From the NCBI GenBank assembly GCA_002500485.1, contig DLRJ01000110.1:18614-35647 (forward strand): a stretch of 17,034 nt of DNA. Reading direction: 5' to 3'. Shown here in pieces: positions 6,583 through 13,802 of this stretch. Source of the stretch: Dehalococcoidia bacterium UBA7891 (GTDB taxonomy: Bacteria; Chloroflexota; Dehalococcoidia; Lucifugimonadales; UBA826). The notes beneath the pieces were generated by a model that did no database searches, was not told the origin of the DNA, and saw nothing but the letters and a program-made list of their open reading frames with translations. The first letter of the stretch is position 1; the number at the start of each line of letters is the position of its first letter. A program made the translations under genes and the position numbers.

Positions 6583-7512
6583 TTACTCCGGACAATCTTG
6601 GTGGATTAATTTTTCCTGTTTCAATTCCTTCCACAGATCGGAATCTATTTTTACTGAAGCCATTGCTATATTGTCTTTTATTTCCCCTGGGCTCCGAGGT
6701 CCTGGAATAGTTGCAGCAACGGACCGGTGCATCAGTCCGAACTGTAGTGCAGCTGCTTTGAGAGGTATCCGATGACGATCGCAAACCCGTTTTATCTTTT
6801 TTGCCCTTTCTATTACTTCAAGGGGTGAAGGGTCATAGAAATAGGTGCTTTTAGTATCCAGGTCAGATGCTAGTATTCCGCTATTGTAAGGACCCCCGAG
6901 TATCAGGCTTATATCTTTTTCCAAACACAAGGGCATTAATTCATGAAGGGCCGAGTGGTCAAGCAATGTGTATCTGCCTGCCACAAGAAAACAATCAAAA
7001 TCTGCATCTGCGGCGAACCGCCTCAGCATCTCCCATTGATTCATACCCGCCCCTATAGCTTTTATGACTCCTTCCTCTCGAAGTTTTGCCAGAGTGGGGA
7101 ATGCTTCATTCAACGCAGAACTATAATGGTCGTCTGGATCGTGTATCAGCACTATATCTATTGAATCCAAATTCAATCTTGTGAGACTTTCATCTATGGA
7201 CCTAAGAATCCCCTCTTTTGTGTAATTAAACGGGATATCTTGGCCGGGAATTATCAACCGACCTACCTTACTGGATAGGACAAAGTCGGTTCTTTTTAAT
7301 GTTGAAAGAAATTCCCCATTATGTATTTCACTCAGCCCTGATCCATACAAAGGTGCCGTGTCAAAATACCGTATGCCTTGTGCATAGGCATATTCCAGGG
7401 TGTTTCGGGCGGTTTTAGAGTCTAGTCCACCTAAAGGGGCTCCACCCATACCTATTCTAGTAACACTAACGTCGGTTTTCCCTATCTTTGAAGTATCCAA
7501 ACTAGTTTTCAT
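6583..7512 (-). CDS. Aldo/keto reductase, L-fucose / D-threo-aldose 1-dehydrogenase type
   Basis: This 309-residue TIM-barrel oxidoreductase has the full AKR tetrad: Asp51 and Tyr56 in YFDTAPLYG, Lys82 in SSKVG and His124 in LIHDPDD. The N-terminal IGMGGAPLGGL, the GSGLSE block after Tyr56 and the HDPDDH motif are those of the branch holding bacterial L-fucose (D-threo-aldose) dehydrogenase and pyridoxal 4-dehydrogenase, rather than the xylose-reductase branch. Those enzymes oxidise a cyclic hemiacetal to a lactone with NAD(P)+. AGGTG lies about seven bases before the ATG. It diverges from the MFS transporter gene with 82 bases between, suggesting shared control. The exact substrate is inferred. 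Confidence 0.88.
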   Translation of the reverse strand: MKTSLDTSKIGKTDVSVTRIGMGGAPLGGLDSKTARNTLEYAYAQGIRYFDTAPLYGSGLSEIHNGEFLSTLKRTDFVLSSKVGRLIIPGQDIPFNYTKEGILRSIDESLTRLNLDSIDIVLIHDPDDHYSSALNEAFPTLAKLREEGVIKAIGAGMNQWEMLRRFAADADFDCFLVAGRYTLLDHSALHELMPLCLEKDISLILGGPYNSGILASDLDTKSTYFYDPSPLEVIERAKKIKRVCDRHRIPLKAAALQFGLMHRSVAATIPGPRSPGEIKDNIAMASVKIDSDLWKELKQEKLIHQDCPE

Positions 7513-7526
7513 ATGCTACACCTGAA

Positions 7527-7560
7527 TGTGATTTATTATGTGAGCCCTGATAACATCACA
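7527..7560. promoter_or_regulatory. Cluster of TGTGA / TCACA half-sites between the divergent AKR and MFS genes
   Basis: TGTGAT (7527-7532) and ATCACA (7555-7560) are exact inverted copies, and a further TGTGA lies at 7539-7543. Half-sites of this kind are bound by CRP/FNR-type regulators, although the spacing here is wider than the usual six bases between TGTGA and TCACA. The cluster is in the middle of the 82-base divergent region, so one protein could control both genes. Confidence 0.3.
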
Positions 7561-7594
7561 AATCATTTTACCTAACCACGAGATATTTCTATAC

Positions 7595-8782
7595 ATGTCC
7601 AACCCACAAATGACTCCCCGGCGTATTTTGATCTTTGGATCTGCTATGCATATATGGAGCGATCTGATATTTGCACTGCTGATACCGCTCCTGCCTGCTA
7701 TTAAAGACAGTTTAGGTTTGACTTACGCCGAGGTTGGGTTACTCCGGTCTACTCATAGTGGGGCTACCGCTGTATTGCAGGTACCAGCAGGTTTTTTGGC
7801 AGAGTATTTCGGAGAATTTTGGATGCTTGTAACGGGTAACTTATGGGCCTCTGCAGGGTTAATAGGGATGGGGGTATCGAAGGGGTTTTGGTTACTATTT
7901 GTGTTCGCAATTATTGGAGGTCTTGGAGGGGGAACCCAGCATCCATTGGCTTCCAGTATGGTTTCTCGGGCATATAATGATTCTGGCCGCTCAGCAGCGG
8001 TAGGAACCGTAAATTTCTCAGGGGATTTGGGAAAAATGGTTGCTCCAGCATTGGGCGGAACCTTGCTAATTATGTTCGGTTGGGGTGGAACCATGTTCTA
8101 CATAGGGGCTGCAGGAATTTTCTTAATGTTGGTGACCGCAGCTTTTAACCGTAACCTTAATATGGGGCGACCTAAACCGAATGTGACCAGCCTTTCCTCA
8201 GGTGATGCTTTAGGAGAATCAACTCAGAACCAGGCGTTCATTTCATTGAGTTTCATAGGGGCACTAGACAATGCTACTCGGACAGGCGTACTCGTTTTCC
8301 TACCTTTTATTCTAGTTGGTCACGGAATGGGGACGGGTGAAATAAGTACTGCCTTATTTCTTTTGTTTTCCGGTGGAGCCGCGGGTAAATATGTATGTGG
8401 ATGGTTGGATGGCAAAATTGGCACGGTTAACATTATTTGGATCACTAAAGGAATGACGGCGGTTTTTATCGTCTTATCACTTTACACTCCGTATCTGCTT
8501 ATTTGGCCTCTTGTACTTGTGATGGGAGTTGGGTTAAATGGTACCTCTAGCGCCCTCTATGCAACTGTAGCTAAGTTTGTACCTACCAGTCGGAGGGGAA
8601 GGTATTATGGATTTTTTTATACTACCAACGAAATAGGTACGATTGGGGCGCCTTTATTGTACGGGTTTGTGGCGGATGCTTTTGGCTTGGTGCGGTCTAC
8701 TTATGTAATGGGCTTGGTTACTTTTGCAATACTTCCGTTAAGTCTTCGGTTGAGGAAATACTTGTCACATGATGTCTTGTAA
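7595..8782 (+). CDS. MFS transporter, fosmidomycin-resistance (Fsr)-like
   Basis: This 395-residue, strongly hydrophobic protein should be a 12-helix major facilitator in the cytoplasmic membrane. The first helix contains SAMHIWSDLIFALLIPLLP, with an Asp (Asp23), and GLGGGTQHPLAS lies at 109-120. Both recall Fsr-type transporters, where a conserved HP and glycine run follow the fourth helix. Family members are proton-linked exporters or importers of small acids and drugs, so the direction and cargo here are unknown. The ATG at 7595 lacks a clear ribosome site; the ATG at 7610 (residue 6) is a possible alternative. It diverges from the AKR gene. Its stop is only five bases from that of the NHL gene on the opposite strand. 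Confidence 0.88.
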   Translation: MSNPQMTPRRILIFGSAMHIWSDLIFALLIPLLPAIKDSLGLTYAEVGLLRSTHSGATAVLQVPAGFLAEYFGEFWMLVTGNLWASAGLIGMGVSKGFWLLFVFAIIGGLGGGTQHPLASSMVSRAYNDSGRSAAVGTVNFSGDLGKMVAPALGGTLLIMFGWGGTMFYIGAAGIFLMLVTAAFNRNLNMGRPKPNVTSLSSGDALGESTQNQAFISLSFIGALDNATRTGVLVFLPFILVGHGMGTGEISTALFLLFSGGAAGKYVCGWLDGKIGTVNIIWITKGMTAVFIVLSLYTPYLLIWPLVLVMGVGLNGTSSALYATVAKFVPTSRRGRYYGFFYTTNEIGTIGAPLLYGFVADAFGLVRSTYVMGLVTFAILPLSLRLRKYLSHDVL

Positions 8783-8787
8783 TTTTC

Positions 8788-9783
8788 CTACGTTTGTTGA
8801 TATACCTGTATTCGGTGGCGATTAGTTTCGGTTACGTATACCCGGTTAAACTTATCCAATTTGATTGAAACTGGGGACCAAAAATATTTTTCTATATGAG
8901 CGGACTCGCTGTGTGGATCATTATCATCAAGGAAATCCAATTCTATATCCATGTTTGATGCTTGCCGGGCGTCATTTTCTTCGACATTAGTGTTTAGAAA
9001 TTCACCAGCCCATTTTGAAATTGTTCCCTCGCCTCTTAAATTTTGGATCATGAGGCCCTCATCATTTATTATTTTCACCCTTTCATTTCCCCAGTCCGAT
9101 ATGTAAATTAACCCATTCTCATCCACCACCGCGCCAGAAGGGTATTTCAATTCATATAAAGGATTTGACTCGTTATGGATGACCGATAAAACATCCCCGT
9201 CTATCGTTAATTCTTGTATGCGGTTATTTCCCCAGTCGGCGATGCACAATGTGTTTCGAGGAGTCATTGATATACCCCATGGTAGATCAAATTGACCGTT
9301 ATTTTTTCCTTGGTTACCGAAAGTGGCTATATGGTAACCATCGATGTTAAATTTTTGGATCCTGTGATTGCGGGTATCTGATATGTACACGTTATTATCA
9401 GAATCAACAGCTAATCCCGATGGACCGTTAAGTTCACCTTCACCTTGACCGTAAATCCCCCATCGGTTTAAAAATTTACCTTCTAAGTCAAATAAATTAA
9501 CAGTATGAGTATAGTCATCGCAGACAAGGATTCTCCCGTCGTCCGTAGCCTCAATAGCCGAAGGGGACTGCAGCTTCCCATCTGAGGTTCCAAAAGTTCC
9601 AAATGTCCCATAAAATTCACTGTCGAGGTCTAATACAGTTATTCTAACCCCTCGTTCTCCATAATTCCTCGACTTATTTGTTACGTACAAACGGGCATTC
9701 GGAGCTGACACTGAGTCTGTTGGGTACTCAAATCCCCTTCCTTCCATTGCGACAATTCCTAGCGTAAGCAAATATTCAATCAT
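8788..9783 (-). CDS. NHL-repeat beta-propeller protein
   Basis: This 331-residue protein is made almost wholly of NHL repeats, which fold into a six-bladed beta-propeller. Repeats can be placed near residues 17-56 (degenerate), 69-100, 118-147, 165-195, 214-241 and 303-328. The cleanest is PSGLAVDSDNNVYISDTRNH, followed by RIQKFN. An acidic, non-repetitive insertion (about 242-302, rich in D, E and N) separates the last blade. There is no signal peptide or membrane segment, so it looks cytoplasmic, unlike many NHL proteins. It begins seven bases after the DUF1800 stop and is surely co-transcribed with it, suggesting the two proteins work together. The ribosome site is weak (GGAAA), which fits translational coupling. 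The substrate or partner is unknown. Confidence 0.88.
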   Translation of the reverse strand: MIEYLLTLGIVAMEGRGFEYPTDSVSAPNARLYVTNKSRNYGERGVRITVLDLDSEFYGTFGTFGTSDGKLQSPSAIEATDDGRILVCDDYTHTVNLFDLEGKFLNRWGIYGQGEGELNGPSGLAVDSDNNVYISDTRNHRIQKFNIDGYHIATFGNQGKNNGQFDLPWGISMTPRNTLCIADWGNNRIQELTIDGDVLSVIHNESNPLYELKYPSGAVVDENGLIYISDWGNERVKIINDEGLMIQNLRGEGTISKWAGEFLNTNVEENDARQASNMDIELDFLDDNDPHSESAHIEKYFWSPVSIKLDKFNRVYVTETNRHRIQVYQQT

Positions 9784-9790
9784 TTTCCGG

Positions 9791-11206
9791 CTACGCCAAT
9801 TGAAATTCTCTGGAAGTGGTCAAAAGACGAAGTACACCAGTTATTTTGGAAACTGGATCGTCAATCTTTTGAGCATATCTCACTAAAATATATTTAGTCT
9901 CAGCAGAGATTTCCAGGAAGCCTAGTTGTGCAAGACAATTTGAGACTGTCTCCTCACTGGACAGGAGTCCAGCACTGTCTTTTATCAATGTGTCTACTAT
10001 TTCGCGAACACCTGGATTTTCGTAATCGCTCAGTTGATCTGATGCAAAATTAATTCTCTCTATCAGTGTCCCAGTATCAATCCATTCTTTCCCCTCATGC
10101 CAACCTTCCACGCTCGAGGGATTGCTTAACTCTTGACCCATCCAAACAATCTGTTGATATTTCAGGATCATATCTTTATTTGGAAGATTGAATTGCCCAC
10201 CAAGTCTCAAAACAGTTGCCGCAAATTCAGCAGGTCCTTTCACCTTTTGGTACCTGACATTTTGGGATTTGAAAAAATTTGAATTGAAGAGGGTTCGCAG
10301 CATCGCAGTTATGCTGTGATCCGAGTTGAAGTACTCTTGAACTAGTTGATCAATTGCCTCTGGGTCTCTAGGTGCTACTGTAGACCATGAAGGGACTGGT
10401 GCTTCATCCGCCACAAAAAAGTGATAAAGGTGTCTTGATATAAATCTTGCTGTACTTTCTTGTTCGCAAATTATTCGGATAATGTCCTGACCGTTGAAAT
10501 TTCCCTTTTGCCCTAGAAAGGTTCGTTCTTCCATATCGTGATCGTCTTCTCGATATTCGAAATGGTAGGCGATTCTTCCATAAGGCCAATCGGAGTCTCT
10601 TTTTGCTCGGACCATCATGTACTCAGTGTTTCCGATAGTCCAGCCCGTGAATGCTCTAGCACATTCCTTTACGTCTTCTTCAGTGTAATTTCCAACACCC
10701 ATGGAAAACAGTTCCAAAAGCTCTCTACCCCAATTTTCATTCATCGCATCCCTATGGTTCTCTTGATTATCTAACCATACGATCATTGCGGGGTCTTTTG
10801 AAAGTTGTAACAATAGGTCGTCCAACCTTCCGGTACCATATTTTCGGAGCATATTTATCTGGTCAAATAACACTCTTCCATTAATGACCTTTGGCACGCC
10901 AGTGGCAAAAATACTGTGCCAGAGAAGGGGGATTTTTTCTGTCAATGGATTGGCTGTGCTGATCATTCTGTATAGCCAATTACGGGATGCCCCAGGGGCA
11001 TTTATCATTCCTGATGCCTCTCCATCGAATCTTCTTACAATATGGTCTCCCATCCAATCGGTAAAATTTGGGACCAGAAGATATTCAACAGTATCTTCGT
11101 AGGAATTTTCCATTTGTCTCTGAAGTTCCGACCTAGTTGATCCGAACCCTGCTCTTCTGAGTAGATGGGCTCTTAACTCAAATTCTTCCTTGTCAGAAAC
11201 TACCAT
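9791..11206 (-). CDS. DUF1800 family protein
   Basis: This 471-residue protein carries the hallmark blocks of DUF1800: LRRAGFG (16-22), LLWHSIFATG (94-103), NENWGRELLELFSMG (146-160), YTEEDVKECARAFTGWTI (164-181), FISRHLYHFFV (255-265) and the C-terminal LLTTSREFQLA. The family has no established biochemical activity. It is usually encoded beside a Tat-exported DUF1501 protein; here the partner is an NHL propeller and no DUF1501 gene is seen. There is no signal peptide at the N-terminus (MVVSDKEEFELR), so the protein appears cytoplasmic. The ATG at 11206 has only a weak AGAG-type site upstream. It is the first gene of a two-gene unit, with seven bases to the NHL start. Confidence 0.9.
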   Translation of the reverse strand: MVVSDKEEFELRAHLLRRAGFGSTRSELQRQMENSYEDTVEYLLVPNFTDWMGDHIVRRFDGEASGMINAPGASRNWLYRMISTANPLTEKIPLLWHSIFATGVPKVINGRVLFDQINMLRKYGTGRLDDLLLQLSKDPAMIVWLDNQENHRDAMNENWGRELLELFSMGVGNYTEEDVKECARAFTGWTIGNTEYMMVRAKRDSDWPYGRIAYHFEYREDDHDMEERTFLGQKGNFNGQDIIRIICEQESTARFISRHLYHFFVADEAPVPSWSTVAPRDPEAIDQLVQEYFNSDHSITAMLRTLFNSNFFKSQNVRYQKVKGPAEFAATVLRLGGQFNLPNKDMILKYQQIVWMGQELSNPSSVEGWHEGKEWIDTGTLIERINFASDQLSDYENPGVREIVDTLIKDSAGLLSSEETVSNCLAQLGFLEISAETKYILVRYAQKIDDPVSKITGVLRLLTTSREFQLA

Positions 11207-11256
11207 GGTTTTTCTCTGTCGACTTTATTGATTGTCGCTCTTTCTTGAAAACCCTA

Positions 11257-11276
11257 GAAGGCCAACTGGGGCCTTC
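11257..11276 (-). terminator. Hairpin between the Rv1155-like PPOX and DUF1800 genes, possible weak terminator
   Basis: GAAGGCC (11257-11263) and GGCCTTC (11270-11276) form a perfect seven-base stem with a six-base loop. On the minus strand it lies after the PPOX stop (11336) and before the DUF1800 start, followed by TAGGGTTTTC, which has only a short T run. A second small stem, CCAAC/GTTGG, lies at 11289-11302. It could end PPOX transcription or act as a leader structure for DUF1800. Confidence 0.35.
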
Positions 11277-11335
11277 ATATTTCCGGGGCCAACAGGTGTT
11301 GGAAAAACTTAAGTATTTATATCACAGTATTCTAT

Positions 11336-11758
11336 CTAACGTAACAAGCCGTAAACTCGTGTTGGTTCCAGAACAACTATTACAGCCTCTTGTCGTACCA
11401 TTGCTCTATCGTATTCTTCCCAGTTTGGATGTGGGCTGTCACTGCAAGACATGTATGCTTCCCTAAGTTGGGTCCGCATTATTTCTTTATCAGTATTGCC
11501 GTAATCAGTGAGAGAAATTAATCCTTCCACTGCCACATAATTTCGCCAATCCCCAGTTACTGATAGGAGAGTGCATTTGGGATTTCTTCTTAAGTTCAAA
11601 ATTTTTTGTGATTTGGGATATACAGATACGAAAGCTGGTTTGTCATTATAAATCCCACAAACTACGATGCTGGAATGTGTGGATCCATCCGGCCTTGTTG
11701 TACTTATAACACCTTTGTGGTTTTTAGCTAGGAAAGGGAGAGCTTCATCGTAATTCAT
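11336..11758 (-). CDS. PPOX-class F420- or FMN-binding protein (Rv1155-like)
   Basis: This 140-residue split-barrel protein resembles the Rv1155/TIGR03618 group of PPOX-fold enzymes, many of which use coenzyme F420. Supporting blocks are GVISTTRPDGSTHSSIV (16-32), SQKILNLRRNPKCTLL (50-65) and YVAVEGLISL (74-83), with the C-terminal VIVVLEPTRVYGL typical of the family. Whether it binds F420, FMN or another cofactor cannot be settled by eye. The start is firm: GGAGG lies a few bases before the ATG. It diverges from the nitronate monooxygenase/LLM operon with 147 bases between starts, which suggests it may belong functionally to that flavin/deazaflavin set. It is distinct from the other PPOX gene at 5130, with which it shares little beyond fold. 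Confidence 0.87.
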   Translation of the reverse strand: MNYDEALPFLAKNHKGVISTTRPDGSTHSSIVVCGIYNDKPAFVSVYPKSQKILNLRRNPKCTLLSVTGDWRNYVAVEGLISLTDYGNTDKEIMRTQLREAYMSCSDSPHPNWEEYDRAMVRQEAVIVVLEPTRVYGLLR

Positions 11759-11905
11759 TTTGATCCTCCATTAACCGAGTAATTAACTTATTTGCTGCTA
11801 TCCAACTATGTTATTTCTGATGGTGTATACAGGATTTACAGCTTCTGTGTGGTATATATAGTAAAGTGGAAATATATTTAAGAATGAAATTATGGAACTA
11901 ATTCT

Positions 11906-12874
11906 ATGATTAGAACAAGATTGACCGATTTCCTTCAGATACAACACCCGATTTTAAATGCACCGATGGCTACTAGTGCTACTGCAGAATTGGCAGGAGC
12001 CGTATCTGAGTCAGGTGGATTTGGGATGCTGGGAATGGGCAACACCATTCCAGATCCTGAGTGGTTGGAATTTCAAATTAAACGTGTACGGGAAATTACA
12101 GATAAGCCATTTGGTGTGGGTTTTATAACTAGTGTCGATGGTATAGATGAACTAGTTTCTGTCGCAGTAAGGAATAAGGTAGATCTGATTGGCCATTCCT
12201 TTTCAGATCCATCTCCATACATAGAGGATGCTAAAAATGCGGGTATAAAAGTTTTGGCTCAAGTGCAAACACTGGGACAGGCAATAAACGCCAAGGAAAT
12301 AGGGGTTGATTTGATAGTGGCCCAAGGTACGGATGGTGGCGGGCATACCGGCCATATAGGTACAATTTCGATCGTTCCTGCGGTAGCTGATGCGTGTCCG
12401 GAAATTCCTGTGTTGGCGGCTGGTGGTATTGTGGACGGAAGGGGTGTCGCTGCCGCTTTGGCCTTGGGAGCAAGTGGGGTTTGGGTTGGCAGTAGATTCG
12501 TTGCCTCGAACGAATGGTTTGGCCCCGAGTGGGCCAAACAGGCCTTAACAGAGATGACCACGGACGAAACTATTGTTACTAAATCCTATGATTTGGCCAC
12601 TGATGCCCCCTTTCCTTATGAAGTAGGCCATAGAGTCATCCAAAATAAATTTACTAAAAGATGGCACCAAAACTATGAAGAATTGCTGGAACAGAAAGAA
12701 GATTTAAAGACAGATATAGCCCTGGCAATGAAAAACGCCGATTTATCTGTCGCTCCGGTAAATGCGAGTAGTGCCTCTGGGGCAATTACCTCTGTGGATA
12801 AAGCATCCGAAATTATTCGGAATATGATGGATGAAGCAGAAGATGTGCTGAAAAATATAAGTTCAGTACTATAA
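11906..12874 (+). CDS. Nitronate monooxygenase / 2-nitropropane dioxygenase-like flavoprotein
   Basis: This 322-residue FMN-dependent TIM-barrel protein belongs to the 2-nitropropane dioxygenase/enoyl-ACP reductase II superfamily. Evidence is the N-terminal HPILNAPMA, GGFGMLGMG (38-45 region), AQGTDGGGHTGH (139-150) with the conserved His147, and the FMN phosphate site VLAAGGIVDGRG and LGASGVWVGSRFVAS. Many proteins so annotated are uncharacterised NAD(P)H:quinone reductases or flavin monooxygenases, so nitronate should not be assumed as substrate. The ATG at 11906 has only a weak GGAA upstream; another ATG at 11892 is out of frame and stops immediately. The LLM gene starts 24 bases after the stop, making a likely operon. 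Confidence 0.9.
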   Translation: MIRTRLTDFLQIQHPILNAPMATSATAELAGAVSESGGFGMLGMGNTIPDPEWLEFQIKRVREITDKPFGVGFITSVDGIDELVSVAVRNKVDLIGHSFSDPSPYIEDAKNAGIKVLAQVQTLGQAINAKEIGVDLIVAQGTDGGGHTGHIGTISIVPAVADACPEIPVLAAGGIVDGRGVAAALALGASGVWVGSRFVASNEWFGPEWAKQALTEMTTDETIVTKSYDLATDAPFPYEVGHRVIQNKFTKRWHQNYEELLEQKEDLKTDIALAMKNADLSVAPVNASSASGAITSVDKASEIIRNMMDEAEDVLKNISSVL

Positions 12875-12898
12875 CAATGATTTTATTAGGAGCATCAG

Positions 12899-13726
12899 TT
12901 GGAACACTTGTTGATTTACCCGGTCAAAAAGGGATATTTGGATAGAGACCTAATTTCTGAAGTCGGTAAAGCGGCGGAACAAGCAGGGTTTTATGCATTC
13001 TTGTCGTGGGACCATTACATGCTACCCGATGGGCCGGAAACCTTAGATGCCTGGAGCATACTTGGTTACCTTGCTGGCCAGACTGCGTCTATTAAACTTG
13101 GTACGGTAGTTACACCAATTCCCTTTCGCCCCCCATCTCAGTTAGCGAAAATCGTGGCTAGTGTTGACCACTTGTCTGGAGGTAGAACCATACTTGGGGT
13201 AGGAGCAGGTTGGCACCAGCCTGAATTTGACGGCTTTAGTTGTTGGGATTCACCTGGCCAAAGGGTGACAAGGACAGAAGAGGCGCTAGATCTGATTACA
13301 AGACTGTGGACAGGTGAAAAGGTGAGTTTCGAAGGTAATAATTACAAGTCGGATGGTGCGGTAATTTCCCCGGTTCCAACGCAAAACCCACACCCGCCTA
13401 TGTGGTTTGGTGTAAGGGGCAAAAGAATGCTTCAACTAGCAGCAAAATACGGAGATGCTTGGATCCCAACGAATATTAGCCCTGATATATACGCGGAAGG
13501 CCTTAGTTATCTTAGAGAGAAGCGTTCAAAACTCGGTATAAATATTCCTTTGAAAGGAGCGTTGCAAAACTTTGATGTTTTCACAGAAGCTGAGCCCTGT
13601 ATAGAAACTATTAATTCATACGGAGACGCTGGGTGTGAATATTATGGTTCTATTTGGTCTTATCCTCCTGAAGAGATGGTCAGTAGAATTGGATGGTTTG
13701 CTGAGAAAGTAATGCCCAATGTGTGA
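12899..13726 (+). CDS. Luciferase-like (LLM class) flavin/F420-dependent oxidoreductase
   Basis: This 275-residue TIM-barrel protein of the bacterial luciferase superfamily is slightly short for the family. Blocks seen are FYAFLSWDHY (31-40), LGTVVTP (67-73), RPPSQLAKIVASVDHLSGGR (77-96), LGVGAGWHQPEFDGF (99-113) and AAKYGDAWIP (181-190). Members use reduced FMN for monooxygenation or F420 for hydride transfer; this sequence looks closer to the F420-type subfamily, but that is tentative. The start is TTG at 12899, six bases after AGGAG (12888-12892); the first methionine lies too far inside. It is translated right behind the nitronate monooxygenase-like gene, and the two may act on the same substrate. 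It converges with the alpha-hydroxy-acid oxidase gene. Confidence 0.9.
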   Translation: MEHLLIYPVKKGYLDRDLISEVGKAAEQAGFYAFLSWDHYMLPDGPETLDAWSILGYLAGQTASIKLGTVVTPIPFRPPSQLAKIVASVDHLSGGRTILGVGAGWHQPEFDGFSCWDSPGQRVTRTEEALDLITRLWTGEKVSFEGNNYKSDGAVISPVPTQNPHPPMWFGVRGKRMLQLAAKYGDAWIPTNISPDIYAEGLSYLREKRSKLGINIPLKGALQNFDVFTEAEPCIETINSYGDAGCEYYGSIWSYPPEEMVSRIGWFAEKVMPNV

Positions 13727-13751
13727 TCATTGTTTCTGAAAAAGATTAGCT

Positions 13752-13792
13752 GAGGTCCCCATGGGTCAAGTTGATTTGTATATGGATACCTC
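13752..13792. terminator. Imperfect inverted repeat between convergent genes, possible bidirectional terminator
   Basis: GAGGTCCCCA (13752-13761) and TGGATACCTC (13783-13792) pair at 8 of 10 positions around a 21-base loop. On the minus strand the hairpin is followed by CTAATCTTTTT, on the plus strand by CTCAATTTT, so both sides have a short T run. Its place between two convergent stops fits a terminator, but the stem is weak. Confidence 0.3.
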
Positions 13793-13802
13793 CTCAATTT
13801 TG

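Noticed and set aside
11245..11466. Plus-strand 73-codon reading frame
   Set aside because: It overlaps the well-supported Rv1155-like gene on the other strand, has no ribosome site and no recognisable protein features.
11826..11856. Nested inverted repeat (TATAC...ACAG/CTGT...GTATA) between the PPOX and nitronate monooxygenase genes
   Set aside because: The arms are short and unevenly spaced, so chance is a good explanation in AT-rich DNA.
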